64,000 nucleotides of DNA from JAAYZB01 sp035379945 (GCA_035379945.1 DAOSWG010000006.1:1-64000); one strand, 5' to 3'; shown: positions 1 through 9,176, counted from the stretch's first letter. Program-made: numbers and translations. The notes: a model not told the origin generated them from the sequence alone.

Positions 1-1035
1 TTAGACTATCTACGCCAAGTCGGATGCCACGCCATGGTAACCACCCATTATCCTGAATTAAAGGTATATGCCTACAATCTCGACGATGTTGTCAATGCCT
101 CCGTGGAATTCGACATCGATTCCCTGAAACCGACATACAGACTGAAAATCGGAATTCCGGGAACCTCGAATGCCCTTGAGATTGCCAAACGTCTGGGGCT
201 TGAAGAATCGATAATTGAAAAAGCTAAAACCGTATCCCTGACTTTTGACAACGAAACGACAAACCTGATCAAAAAACTTGAAAAGGAAAGCCGCGATTTG
301 GAAACGGAAATCGCCAAAACCAGGGAAATGCAGGCTAATATTGCCAGCCTGGAAGAATCTCTGAAAACGGAAATAATGCAATCAAGATCCAAACAGAACA
401 AGATCATTTCCGAATTGAAGGAACAGAAACATGCGGAGCTTGAAAAAGCCAAGGAACAAGCCATGGAACTGATCAGGGAATTAGATGGTATGAAGAAAAA
501 CGCCAATGTCAAAGAACATGAGCTGGCCAATATGAAATACAAGGTCAGAAATATGGACACGGTGGAAGAAAAATACCAAAAAGTCGATCAAAGCAAAATA
601 AAAATCGGCGACCTAGTGAACGTCATTCCCTATCAAAGGATCGGCGTCGTCACAAAACAAAGAAACGCAAAAGAATTTGAAGTCCAATTGGGCGTCTTGT
701 CGGCGGTCTTTTCCGAATCGGATCTTGAATATCAGAAAAAGGCTGACCAGTCGGAACCGCGTTCCGAAGTCAGAGTTTCCAAGGAAGGCATCATTCACGC
801 CGAACTCGACCTTCGCGGAAAACGATACGAAGAGGCTATGGAAGAATTGGACAAATATGTGGACGATTGCCTGTTTCATCATCTTGAATTCGCCTCGATC
901 ATTCACGGGTATGGCACCGGTGCCTTGAAAAAAGGAGTCGAGGAGTATATAAAATCACATAATACGATCAAAAAATCACGATCCGGGGGCCAAAACGAAG
1001 GCGGCCACGGGGTAACAATCATCTATTTCAAGTGA
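1..1035 (+). CDS. mutS2: Endonuclease MutS2, C-terminal part (5' end outside window)
   Basis: The reading frame is open from the first base, so this is the 3' part of a longer gene. The visible start (LDYLRQVG..TTHYPELK) matches the end of the MutS-type ATPase domain. A long charged coiled coil follows (about residues 80-190). The C-terminal 75 residues form a Smr nuclease domain with LDLRGKRYEEA and the IIHGYGTGALK motif. MutS2 binds branched DNA or collided ribosomes and cuts through the Smr domain. The ATP-binding P-loop lies outside the window. The stop is 16 bases before the next gene, so the two are probably cotranscribed. Confidence 0.93.
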   Translation, partial: LDYLRQVGCHAMVTTHYPELKVYAYNLDDVVNASVEFDIDSLKPTYRLKIGIPGTSNALEIAKRLGLEESIIEKAKTVSLTFDNETTNLIKKLEKESRDLETEIAKTREMQANIASLEESLKTEIMQSRSKQNKIISELKEQKHAELEKAKEQAMELIRELDGMKKNANVKEHELANMKYKVRNMDTVEEKYQKVDQSKIKIGDLVNVIPYQRIGVVTKQRNAKEFEVQLGVLSAVFSESDLEYQKKADQSEPRSEVRVSKEGIIHAELDLRGKRYEEAMEELDKYVDDCLFHHLEFASIIHGYGTGALKKGVEEYIKSHNTIKKSRSGGQNEGGHGVTIIYFK

Positions 1036-1051
1036 ATGGAGGCATGAAAAC

Positions 1052-1357
1052 ATGAAAATGCCGCTAAACGAACACGAACTCAAACTGGATACCGGCAGAT
1101 ATGTCATCCTTTTCGTGCTGAAGTGGGATGCCGCCTGCCAACAACAGGAAATATGGCTTTCCGAACTGGAAAGCGAAATGCATTTCAACGGCATCACGAT
1201 TGATACAGAACAGATGCCCATGGTCACAAGAAGTTTCCGGGCGGAAGCGGTTCCGCTTGTCGTCTTCATTCAGGAAGGCATCGAGTTGCAACGAATCGAA
1301 GGCTTTCACAGTAAAGATGCCCTGAGAAGCTGGTTGCTTTCTTCCGAGGTCTTCTAG
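1052..1357 (+). CDS. Thioredoxin-like protein lacking the CxxC active site
   Basis: 101 residues. The layout fits a thioredoxin fold: a beta strand (YVILFVLKW), the active-site position, and a cis-proline segment (AVPLVVFIQEG). The usual WCxxC is replaced by AACQQQ, leaving one cysteine, so dithiol-disulfide exchange is unlikely. The start is supported by GGAGG nine bases upstream; an earlier ATG sits almost on that site. It lies between mutS2 and truB with tight spacing. The role is unknown; a scaffold or a monothiol function is possible. The fold call is by pattern only. Confidence 0.65.
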   Translation: MKMPLNEHELKLDTGRYVILFVLKWDAACQQQEIWLSELESEMHFNGITIDTEQMPMVTRSFRAEAVPLVVFIQEGIELQRIEGFHSKDALRSWLLSSEVF

Positions 1358-1359
1358 AG

Positions 1360-2253
1360 ATGGATTATCTCGGAAACCAGTTCGGACTTCTTTTGGTAGA
1401 CAAGCCGGCTGGTTTGACAAGCCACGATGTTGTCAATCAAGCCCGGAAGGTTCTCAAGACAAAGACGATCGGCCATACCGGAACCCTTGATCCTTTTGCG
1501 ACCGGGCTTTTGGTATTAGCCATCGGGCGGGCCACCAAACTGATGCCATATCTGAACAATCACGACAAGACTTACGAGGCTACGATGATTCTCGGGTTGG
1601 AAACCGATACCTTGGATCCGTCGGGTAAAGTCGTCAGGGAAGAAAACTGCGAAAATATTCGCAAAGAGGCAATCTTCAAAGCCCTAGAACATTATACAGG
1701 TACTTTCTATCAGGAAGCGCCTGCGTATTCGGCAGTCAAGGTGGCGGGCCGTAAATTATACGAGTACCAGAGAAAAGGCCTAAAGATACCGGCAATGCCT
1801 CAACGCGAGGTATCCGTCTACAGTTATGAAAATATTGACGTCAAGGATCAAAAAGCGGGTAAAATAAAAGTCTCTTTCACTGTAAAGGTATCAAAAGGAA
1901 CCTATATCAGGCAACTTGCCAAGGATCTCGGCGCTTATCTTAACATACCGGCGAGTCTTGTGGCCCTGAAGAGGATAACTTCGGGACCATACAGTGTGAC
2001 AGACGCCATACCATACGAAAAATTAATGGAAGGCAACTTGTCAATAATCGATCCTTTGGCCGGCATGGGTTTTAGCAAGATCGTCATGTCCGACGACATA
2101 ACCAAAAAGATAGACAACGGCGCGTTTGTCGAACGGGAGTATTTTCCGGATGAAAGCGACACAATTATCTATGACAAATACGGAAAACCGGTGGCCATCT
2201 ACCGATTCGATCCGGAAAGGAAGGTCATGCGAATGGCTGTGAAACTGCTATGA
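1360..2253 (+). CDS. truB: tRNA pseudouridine(55) synthase TruB
   Basis: 297 residues, usual length. The catalytic motif GHTGTLDPFATGLL contains the nucleophilic Asp, and the N-terminal LLLVDKPAGLTSHDVV is typical of TruB. The enzyme makes pseudouridine 55 in the T-arm of tRNAs. The start lies two bases after the stop of the thioredoxin-like gene. The end overlaps ribF by four bases (ATGA), the same truB-ribF pairing as in Bacillus. Confidence 0.97.
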   Translation: MDYLGNQFGLLLVDKPAGLTSHDVVNQARKVLKTKTIGHTGTLDPFATGLLVLAIGRATKLMPYLNNHDKTYEATMILGLETDTLDPSGKVVREENCENIRKEAIFKALEHYTGTFYQEAPAYSAVKVAGRKLYEYQRKGLKIPAMPQREVSVYSYENIDVKDQKAGKIKVSFTVKVSKGTYIRQLAKDLGAYLNIPASLVALKRITSGPYSVTDAIPYEKLMEGNLSIIDPLAGMGFSKIVMSDDITKKIDNGAFVEREYFPDESDTIIYDKYGKPVAIYRFDPERKVMRMAVKLL

Positions 2254-3152
2254 AGAAGATCATTCTCGATTCGACTGCCAGATTGGAAATTCCCAATTTA
2301 ACATTGGCGGCCGGTTTTTTCGACGGAATGCATCTCGCTCATCAAAAGCTGCTAGAAACCGCCAGGGACAAGGGGCATCCCAACGGGATGCTAACCCTGT
2401 CTGAGCACATTCCTTCTTTACTCGGAAACCGGAAATACCAGATGCTCACCACATTGTCGGACAAAGAAGAAATCGCTTCAATGTACGGCTTGGATTATTT
2501 CATCGTTCTGGAAGTTGACAGGGCCCTGATCGAATTGACTCCGGAAGACTTCGCTTTCAGATACCTTTCATCCTGCAAGACAATCATTGTCGGTTTTGAT
2601 TTTTCTTTCGGCCGGCATGGCAGTGGCAAACCGCAATTGCTTGAAAAACTATTTCCCGGGAAAGTGGAAGTGGTTCCGGAAATGCAATCCGGAGGAGAAA
2701 AAATCGGATCGACAAGGATCAAACAATACTTGGAATCGGGAGACATCGAAAAGGCGAACAATCTTCTCGGCCGGCCCTACCGGATCAAAGGAACCATCGT
2801 AAAAGGCCACAGACGGGGACATGTCCTGGGATATCCTACTGCCAATGTCGATTACAAAGACTACATTTTGCCCCTTCCGGGGGTGTACATGACCAAAACA
2901 ACTATCGAGAACGAATCATTCTTTTCACTGACAAACATCGGTGATAATCCGACGTTCTCCGATAGGCAGATGACACTGGAAAGCCATCTTTTTGGATTCG
3001 GAAGGGAATCATACAATGAAACGGCAATGATAGATTTTTTGGCTTACTTGCGGCCGGAAATCCGTTTTGACACTCCGGAAGAATTAAAAAAACAAGTCGA
3101 AGCCGATGAAATGAAATTGAAAAAAGCCATTGAAAACGGGAGGATAAAATGA
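2250..3152 (+). CDS. ribF: Bifunctional riboflavin kinase / FAD synthetase
   Basis: 300 residues. The N-terminal half is the FAD synthetase nucleotidyltransferase domain (AAGFFDGMHLAHQKLL, a variant of the usual GxFDGxHxGH, then VGFDFSFGRHGSG). The C-terminal half is the riboflavin kinase domain, starting at GRPYRIKGTIVKGHRRG and LGYPTANV. It converts riboflavin to FMN and FAD. It overlaps truB at its start and the next gene at its end, each by ATGA, which indicates translational coupling. In Bacillus rpsO and pnp follow directly; here they lie about 8 kb away. Confidence 0.95.
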   Translation: MKKIILDSTARLEIPNLTLAAGFFDGMHLAHQKLLETARDKGHPNGMLTLSEHIPSLLGNRKYQMLTTLSDKEEIASMYGLDYFIVLEVDRALIELTPEDFAFRYLSSCKTIIVGFDFSFGRHGSGKPQLLEKLFPGKVEVVPEMQSGGEKIGSTRIKQYLESGDIEKANNLLGRPYRIKGTIVKGHRRGHVLGYPTANVDYKDYILPLPGVYMTKTTIENESFFSLTNIGDNPTFSDRQMTLESHLFGFGRESYNETAMIDFLAYLRPEIRFDTPEELKKQVEADEMKLKKAIENGRIK

Positions 3153-4063
3153 CCAAATTCAAAAAAGCATTCTGGATAACCATCGGGATCGCGGCATTAT
3201 TCTTCGCCATCCTGATCATCATATCCAGCGTATTAAACATCGGGGACAAGTTGAACGGAATCCATCCGTATGTCGCCTATGCATTCTATGGCATCTCGGT
3301 AATCCTGTTTTACATCCTGATCGTGAGACCGGTGTTTTTAATCATCTTTTCGCCCACATTCTCGATGGACAGTCTGTTCACCGACGAAGAAAACGCCAGA
3401 AAGAACTATCACATGTACAGGAAAGTCTCCGACAACCTGTTAAAGGAAGAATATTTGGCCAAGGAAGAAAAGGAATCGCTCCAAGCTTCGTTATCCGATC
3501 CGGTCAAGCTTAAACAGAGTCTCTCTTTCGTTTTCGACCAGAAGATCAAAAAGGAGCTTAACAAGATAATCATCCGTCATGCCGAATCGGTGTTTTTGTC
3601 GACCGCCATCAGCCAGAACGGCCGTCTTGATTCGATCGCGGTCTTCACTATCAATCTGAAACTGATAAAAGAACTGGTACTAAAATGTGGATTTCGTCCC
3701 AGTTACGCTTCCCTTGGTCGTCTCTCGTTCAACGTGCTGACGGCCGCTGTAGTGGCCGAAAGTCTAGAAGATATCGATTTCAACGAGCTCTTTCCAAGCA
3801 AAGGCCTTTCCGCTTTGTCGGAAGTGCCTTTCCTGAAAACGATTATCGGTTCCTTCGCTCAGGGAGTCGGCAACGCCTTGCTTTCGCTCCGAGTAGGAAT
3901 CATCTGCCGGAATTACCTTTTCATGAACCTGAAAGGGGTAGACCGGAACAAGATCCGCAAACTGGCTTTCGCCGAAGCGGTGACCCTGCTTCCGGGCGTC
4001 CTTGCCGAATCGGTGAAGAAATTGCCATCTCGGTTTAAATCCATCTTTGAAAAGGTGTTCTGA
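3149..4063 (+). CDS. DUF697-like membrane protein of unknown function
   Basis: 304 residues. Two hydrophobic segments near the N-terminus (about residues 7-30 and 42-70) look like membrane helices. A charged region follows. The C-terminal half has AISQNGRLDSIAVFTINLKL..GFRPS, which resembles the DUF697 family in which a membrane domain follows a PQGRLD-like motif. It is the last gene of the run from mutS2, coupled to ribF by a four-base overlap. The family name is a pattern match and no function is known. Confidence 0.6.
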   Translation: MTKFKKAFWITIGIAALFFAILIIISSVLNIGDKLNGIHPYVAYAFYGISVILFYILIVRPVFLIIFSPTFSMDSLFTDEENARKNYHMYRKVSDNLLKEEYLAKEEKESLQASLSDPVKLKQSLSFVFDQKIKKELNKIIIRHAESVFLSTAISQNGRLDSIAVFTINLKLIKELVLKCGFRPSYASLGRLSFNVLTAAVVAESLEDIDFNELFPSKGLSALSEVPFLKTIIGSFAQGVGNALLSLRVGIICRNYLFMNLKGVDRNKIRKLAFAEAVTLLPGVLAESVKKLPSRFKSIFEKVF

Positions 4064-4076
4064 CGAGTAAAAAAGT

Positions 4077-4105
4077 TTGCTTTATGGCCTTGCTTTTGTT
4101 ATAAT
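4077..4105 (+). promoter_or_regulatory. Promoter of tig
   Basis: TTGCTT and TATAAT are separated by 17 bases. Transcription should begin near 4112, which excludes any start codon for tig upstream of that point. Confidence 0.75.
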
Positions 4106-4140
4106 GTTGTTTGCTGATTGAAATATGGGAGGATCATATT

Positions 4141-5436
4141 ATGATGATAGATAAGCTGTCCGGCTCTCGCGTCCATTTCACGATAACGGTGACCGGCGAA
4201 ATGTTCGAGCATGCACTCGACCATGCATTTGAAGTGGTTAACGAAAAGACCGAAATCAAAGGCTTCCGCAAAGGCAAAGCGCCGCGTTCCGTTTACGAAG
4301 CCCATTACGGCATCGAATCCCTTTACGAAGAAGCCGTAGAGCACGCCATCGGCGATACCTATTACGATGCGATTACCGAAAACGACATCGACGTTGTCGC
4401 CCAACCGAAAATCGATTTCGATTTCAAGAATGTCAAGCGCGGATCCGATTTCACTTATGAAGTGACCGTGGCCGTCAGACCGGAAGTCGTTTTGGGAGAA
4501 TACCTGGGAACCGAAGTCAAACTGTTGCCTGATGTGGCATCGGACGTTGAAATCGATACCGAAATCACTCGTGAACGGGAAAAGAACGCCGAAATGGTTT
4601 TGAAAGAAGAGGGCGTCCTGGAAGAAGGAGACACAGCAGTATTCGATTTCGAAGGCAGTGTCGATGGAGTCAAATTCGACGGCGGATCCGCCGAAAACTA
4701 CGAACTAGTGATCGGATCCAACCAGTTCATCCCCGGATTCGAGGAACAGATGAAGGGAATGGCACCGGAAACGGAAAAGAATGTCATAGTATCCTTCCCG
4801 GAAGACTATCATGAAAAAAGCCTTGCTGGCAAAGAGTCGGTATTCAAAGTCACTCTCCACGAAATCAAGAATCGCGTGGTGCCACAACTAGACGACGAAT
4901 TCGTCAAGGATTTGAATCTCGACAACATCTCTACAATCGATGAATACAAGGCATACGTGAAAAATCAAATAGAAACTGACAAGAAAAAACAAAACGAAAA
5001 CCAGATCCGTGCCACCGTCATCGAGAAAGCAACGGAAAACGCTACTTTCGATTTGCCTGAGGAAATGATCGAAGAAGAGGTCAAACGCGCTGACGAGGAC
5101 AACCAGAACCGGATGAAGCAATATCGTCTCGATTTCGACACTTATCTCAAATATATGGGAAAAACCAAGGAAGAATATCTTACCGAACTCAAGGAAGAGG
5201 CGACGAAGACGCTTCGCCAGCAGATGGTGATCAACGCCATCGCGAAGAAGGAAAACCTGGAAGCCGACGACAAGGAAACCGAAGCCAAATACCAGGAAAT
5301 CGCTGACCAGTACAAGAGTCAGAATATCACCCTTGACCAGGTCAAGAACGCTATCCCCGTCTCAGCCATCAAGGAAGAGATTTCTTTCAAAAAGGCCATC
5401 GATCTTTTGATTGAAAAGGCGAATGTCATCCGATAA
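4141..5436 (+). CDS. tig: Trigger factor, ribosome-associated chaperone and peptidyl-prolyl isomerase
   Basis: 431 residues. The N-terminal ribosome-binding domain has the signature GFRKGKAPRSVYE. A central FKBP-type domain (about residues 150-240: EGDTAVFDFEGSVDG..FIPGFEEQ..GM) and a helical C-terminal arm follow. It shields nascent chains as they leave the ribosome. The start is chosen because GGGAGG lies eight bases upstream and the promoter excludes earlier codons; the next codon is also ATG. It is a single-gene unit with its own promoter and terminator. Confidence 0.96.
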   Translation: MMIDKLSGSRVHFTITVTGEMFEHALDHAFEVVNEKTEIKGFRKGKAPRSVYEAHYGIESLYEEAVEHAIGDTYYDAITENDIDVVAQPKIDFDFKNVKRGSDFTYEVTVAVRPEVVLGEYLGTEVKLLPDVASDVEIDTEITREREKNAEMVLKEEGVLEEGDTAVFDFEGSVDGVKFDGGSAENYELVIGSNQFIPGFEEQMKGMAPETEKNVIVSFPEDYHEKSLAGKESVFKVTLHEIKNRVVPQLDDEFVKDLNLDNISTIDEYKAYVKNQIETDKKKQNENQIRATVIEKATENATFDLPEEMIEEEVKRADEDNQNRMKQYRLDFDTYLKYMGKTKEEYLTELKEEATKTLRQQMVINAIAKKENLEADDKETEAKYQEIADQYKSQNITLDQVKNAIPVSAIKEEISFKKAIDLLIEKANVIR

Positions 5437-5459
5437 AAGGCAAAGCAGATCGATTTTCG

Positions 5460-5496
5460 GAATCCTAGGCGGCATACGCTTAGGATTCTTTCTGTT
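5460..5496 (+). terminator. Terminator after tig
   Basis: An eight-base-pair stem (GAATCCTA / TAGGATTC) with a 13-base loop is followed by a T-rich run. Confidence 0.8.
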
Positions 5497-5514
5497 AATT
5501 AACAGGTAATTCTT

Positions 5515-5544
5515 TTTACAAACATCACAAATATATGATAAAAT
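5515..5544 (+). promoter_or_regulatory. Promoter of lon
   Basis: TTTACA and TAAAAT are separated by 18 bases; TATGAT a few bases earlier is an alternative -10. No CIRCE or CtsR-like repeat was seen, so heat-shock control is not evident from sequence. Confidence 0.65.
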
Positions 5545-5603
5545 AAATACGTAAAACACCGAATTCTGCACTTCATTCGCTTCTAATTGCGAGGTGATTA
5601 CCG

Positions 5604-7925
5604 ATGTATGAAGCAAACAAACTATACAGCGACCGGCTTCCGGTCGTCCCCGTCCGCGGCGTTATCTTTTTGCCCGGATCCGACGTCCGCGTAGAAGTGG
5701 GCCGCGATTTTTCCAAAAATGCCATCTATGAGGCGGAAAACAATCGCGACGGACACGTCCTGCTCGTTTTTCAAAGCAATCCGGAAATTCTGGAACCCGA
5801 ATTCACCGATTTTCTCGGCGTGGGGTTGCTTGCCCGCATATCCGTCAAAATCAAACTGCCAAACGGCAATTTCAAAATCAAGTTCGAACCGATCGGTCGG
5901 GTCGAACTTCACGATCTCATTGCCAAGGAACCATTCTATCTGATCGATTTCACCACCATGGTGCTTCAGCCGGAAAACTTGGACGAAGAACAGGTTCTGC
6001 TAAAAATGGTATCGAAGGAAACGGTCGAGAACGCTTCCTTCCTTTTCCGCGATTCCAAAAAAGTTTTGGATTCCATGCAGGGAGGCATCACCTCTGACAA
6101 ACTCTGCGATTTGATTGCCTCCGAATTGAGAATATCGGAAAACGAACGTGCAAAGTACCTTCTTACAAACAGCATAAACAAGCGTCTTCAATACATTCTA
6201 GAAGATATCGAAAAAGAGAAAAATCTCCAGACGATCGAATCGAAAATCAACGAATCGGTTCGTCGTTCAGCCGATCAGAACCAGAAAGAATATTATCTGC
6301 GTGAAAAAATGCGGGCGATCCAGGAAGAACTTGGCGATTCGAAACAGGATGATGCTTCCAAACTGTTGGAACAGATCAATGCTTCTGACATGCCTGACCG
6401 AGTTCGCGAAAAAGCCCTGAAGGAATTAAAACGTTACGAATATTTGTCCGCTAATTCCAGCGAATCGAATGTCGTCAGGACTTATCTTGAAACCCTTATT
6501 TCGATTCCCTGGCAGACAACCACTGAAGATGAAAAGGACATCAATGTCGCGATCCAGAAACTTGAATCCAGCCATTACGGTTTGGAAAAAGTCAAGGAAA
6601 GGATCATCGAGTATCTGTCGGTGAAGATGCTCACCGGGAAAAACCCGCAAACCATCCTCTGCCTTTCCGGTCCTCCGGGAGTCGGAAAGACTTCGCTTGC
6701 CAAATCGATTGCGAACGCTCTCAATCGGGAATTTGTGAAGACAAGTCTCGGCGGCGTCCATGACGAAGCCGAAATCAGAGGCCACCGCCGCACATATGTC
6801 GGCGCCCTGCCGGGCCGCATCATCAATGGCATGATCAGAGCCAAAGTGGCTAATCCGGTCTTCCTGATCGACGAAATCGACAAATTGGTCATCAATCAGA
6901 ACAACGACCCGTCTTCAGCCATGCTGGAGGTTTTGGATCCCGAGCAGAATCAATTCTATAGCGACCACTATGTCGAGGAGGATTATGATCTATCCCAGGT
7001 TCTTTTCATCACAACCGCCAACTATCTGGAAAATGTTCCCGCTCCTCTGCGCGACCGGATGGAAATCATCGAACTCTCATCCTATACGGAAATCGAGAAA
7101 TTCCATATCGCCAGACGCTTCCTGATCAAGAAAGAGATTGAGAATCATGGTCTGGAAGAGGGAAAACTGGAAATCGAAGATGAAACGATCCGCCAGATCA
7201 TCAAAGATTACACCCGCGAAGCCGGCGTCCGTCAGCTTGAAAGGCTGATCGGTTCGATCACGAGAAAAGCCATCAAGGAAATCCTGGTCGACAAACTTGA
7301 AAAGGTCACCGTCGGACCGGACGATCTTTACCATTATCTCGGCAAACCGCTTTTCTTCAACAACGGCGTGCAGAAAGAAGACATGGTCGGCGTCGTTACC
7401 GGACTTGCCTACACCATCGCAGGAGGCGACACTTTAGATGTCGAAGCCACGTATTATGAAGGTAAAAACAACCTTGTCCTGACCGGCAATCTCGGAAACG
7501 TGATGAAGGAATCGGCCATGGCCGCCTTGTCTTATGTTAGATCAAACAGCGAAAAGCTTGGCATCGATCCGAAAGTATTCGACAATACCGACATCCATAT
7601 CCATGTTCCGGAAGGTGCCATCCCGAAAGACGGACCTTCGGCCGGCGTCACCATCGCCACGGCGTTGATATCCGCTTTCGGAAAAAAGAAGGTCAATCGC
7701 TTCGTCGGCATGACCGGCGAAATCACCCTCAAAGGAAGAGTGCTGCCCATCGGCGGTTTGAAAGAAAAAGCCATCGCAGCCAGCCGCAGCGGGTTAAAGA
7801 AGATTGTCATCCCGAAGGGTAACGAAAAAGATGTCGAGGACATTCCTTCGGAAGTCCGTGACGTTTTGGAAATCGATTTTGCCGAAACGCTTGAAGACGT
7901 TCTTAAAATCGCCCTGGTCGCCTGA
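5604..7925 (+). CDS. lon: ATP-dependent protease Lon
   Basis: 773 residues, typical of bacterial LonA. The N-terminal substrate-binding domain starts LPVVPVRGVIFLPG. The AAA+ domain has Walker A GPPGVGKTSLA and Walker B FLIDEIDKL. The protease domain has the catalytic Ser in PKDGPSAGVT and the catalytic Lys in GGLKEKAIAA. It degrades damaged and regulatory proteins in the cytoplasm. AGGTGAT is well spaced before the ATG. In Bacillus tig, lon and ysxC sit close together; here ysxC is about 38 kb away. Confidence 0.97.
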   Translation: MYEANKLYSDRLPVVPVRGVIFLPGSDVRVEVGRDFSKNAIYEAENNRDGHVLLVFQSNPEILEPEFTDFLGVGLLARISVKIKLPNGNFKIKFEPIGRVELHDLIAKEPFYLIDFTTMVLQPENLDEEQVLLKMVSKETVENASFLFRDSKKVLDSMQGGITSDKLCDLIASELRISENERAKYLLTNSINKRLQYILEDIEKEKNLQTIESKINESVRRSADQNQKEYYLREKMRAIQEELGDSKQDDASKLLEQINASDMPDRVREKALKELKRYEYLSANSSESNVVRTYLETLISIPWQTTTEDEKDINVAIQKLESSHYGLEKVKERIIEYLSVKMLTGKNPQTILCLSGPPGVGKTSLAKSIANALNREFVKTSLGGVHDEAEIRGHRRTYVGALPGRIINGMIRAKVANPVFLIDEIDKLVINQNNDPSSAMLEVLDPEQNQFYSDHYVEEDYDLSQVLFITTANYLENVPAPLRDRMEIIELSSYTEIEKFHIARRFLIKKEIENHGLEEGKLEIEDETIRQIIKDYTREAGVRQLERLIGSITRKAIKEILVDKLEKVTVGPDDLYHYLGKPLFFNNGVQKEDMVGVVTGLAYTIAGGDTLDVEATYYEGKNNLVLTGNLGNVMKESAMAALSYVRSNSEKLGIDPKVFDNTDIHIHVPEGAIPKDGPSAGVTIATALISAFGKKKVNRFVGMTGEITLKGRVLPIGGLKEKAIAASRSGLKKIVIPKGNEKDVEDIPSEVRDVLEIDFAETLEDVLKIALVA

Positions 7926-7931
7926 AAATGT

Positions 7932-7959
7932 GGCCGTCCGGAAACGGACGGCCTTTTTT
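7932..7959 (+). terminator. Terminator after lon
   Basis: A nine-base-pair GC-rich stem (GGCCGTCCG / CGGACGGCC) with a GAAA tetraloop is followed by six T. Confidence 0.93.
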
Positions 7960-7992
7960 GATAAACCACGTGACGAAAAACACATATGATTG

Positions 7993-8001
7993 TGGTATAA
8001 T
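7993..8001 (+). promoter_or_regulatory. Extended -10 promoter of the YczE-like gene
   Basis: TGG-TATAAT is an extended -10. The -35 region is weak (TGACGA at about 19 bases). Confidence 0.55.
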
Positions 8002-8037
8002 CAAAAAAAGATACCGGAAGACGGCGGAGGCAACGCG

Positions 8038-8769
8038 ATGCGCGGAAAATTCACGATCAAGAACACGATAATCTACATCCTGGGTCTCACTTTTCTCGGC
8101 ATTAACGTGGCGTTTATCCAGAAGACGAATCTCGGGATGTCGAGCTGGGACGCCCTGAACCGGAATTTTTACGAAGGGATTCCGATCGAATACAAATATC
8201 TGACACCGATTTTCGCACTTGTCATCATTTCGATCGCTTATCTCATCCAACTGAAAAAACCGGATCTTTGGATGCTCTTTCCGGTTCTTATCAGTTTTTA
8301 CATCGGTTTCGTAATCGATCTTTTGCTTTTGGTGATTCCGTCCGTCGTAGATGAAAATCTTTTCTGGAATCTTATGTATCTGTTTATCGCCATCATCATT
8401 TGCGCCGTCGGGATCAATTTTTTGCTTTACAGCAAATACCCTTTGCCGGCGCTTGACGAACTTTGTTACGGAATGCACAAACTTTTCCGGGTTTCCTTTG
8501 GCAAAGCCAAGATCATCGGCGAATTCATCGCATTGATTTTGACCATTTTCGCCGGATTATATTTTCACCATCAGTCAGAATGGTTTTATATCGGACCCAC
8601 GACCGTAATCTACGGCCTTGGGATCGGATTTGTCATCGACTGGCTCAAGAAGCCGGTCGGTCATTTTTTGGAGGCATTGGATGGAAATCGAAATATACAC
8701 AGACAACCTGACAAAGAAGGATGTAAGGAACAATCGGAAGAAAACCTATCTACACCTGATAATGACTGA
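8038..8769 (+). CDS. YczE/YitT-like integral membrane protein
   Basis: 243 residues with about five hydrophobic helices. The early part (GLTFLGINVAFIQKTNLGMSSWD) resembles the YczE family, which has a helix followed by a KxxLGxSPWD-like motif. The start is chosen because GGCGGAGG precedes it; an upstream TTG in frame lies inside the promoter. The last 40 or so residues are hydrophilic and overlap the next gene by 89 bases, so the membrane domain ends near DWLKKPVGHFL. No substrate is known for the family. Confidence 0.7.
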   Translation: MRGKFTIKNTIIYILGLTFLGINVAFIQKTNLGMSSWDALNRNFYEGIPIEYKYLTPIFALVIISIAYLIQLKKPDLWMLFPVLISFYIGFVIDLLLLVIPSVVDENLFWNLMYLFIAIIICAVGINFLLYSKYPLPALDELCYGMHKLFRVSFGKAKIIGEFIALILTIFAGLYFHHQSEWFYIGPTTVIYGLGIGFVIDWLKKPVGHFLEALDGNRNIHRQPDKEGCKEQSEENLSTPDND

Positions 8770-9106
8770 CGGTGATTCGGTTCTCGCTTTCAAACGTCAA
8801 GGGGACGGGCTATTATATTTTCCTTTTGCCGAGACGGAAGACGAAACATTCGCGGATGCCATAAAAAAAAGCGGGGCCCGGCTTTCCCTGATTCTGACAA
8901 GACATGACGAGGGTCAGTCGACGATCAGCTATTATTATGTCTTAGAGGGAAAAACACCCCTGTTTTTTCCTTTGCCTAGGAATATCGAGGCAATATGGAT
9001 AAGAAAAGATAACATGATGATGCTTTTAGACGATTATGCGGGAGAAGATCCGGAAGGAGCTAAAACCGAAGAAAGGGAATTCATCGCGATGATGAACATC
9101 ATATGA
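8681..9106 (+). CDS. Unknown protein, possibly a degenerate Nudix-fold protein
   Basis: 141 residues, soluble and acidic. DSVLAFKRQGDGLLYFPF..AIKKSGARLSL resembles the start of a Nudix domain, but the catalytic REx2EE box is missing. A hydrolase role is therefore unlikely and the fold call is weak. The start ATG has TTGGAGG at a good distance, inside the previous reading frame. The 89-base overlap with the YczE-like gene means the two are probably translated together. It could also be an unrelated small domain. Confidence 0.55.
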   Translation: MEIEIYTDNLTKKDVRNNRKKTYLHLIMTDGDSVLAFKRQGDGLLYFPFAETEDETFADAIKKSGARLSLILTRHDEGQSTISYYYVLEGKTPLFFPLPRNIEAIWIRKDNMMMLLDDYAGEDPEGAKTEEREFIAMMNII

Positions 9107-9138
9107 ACATATTTCAGCGATGTTTCGCCTTTATGTTG

Positions 9139-9147
9139 TGATATAAT
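9139..9147 (+). promoter_or_regulatory. Extended -10 promoter of the DUF2779 gene
   Basis: TGA-TATAAT is an extended -10 ending 29 bases before the start codon. No good -35 was seen. Confidence 0.55.
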
Positions 9148-9176
9148 AGATTTGGAATTACCAGAGGAGTCAACCG

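Noticed and set aside
5545..5603. Possible CIRCE or CtsR heat-shock operator before lon
   Set aside because: No GCACTC-N9-GAGTGC repeat or CtsR heptad pair is present in the leader.
7903..8478. A 191-codon minus-strand frame opposite the YczE-like gene
   Set aside because: It runs through the lon terminator and the YczE promoter and is only the antisense of a membrane protein gene.
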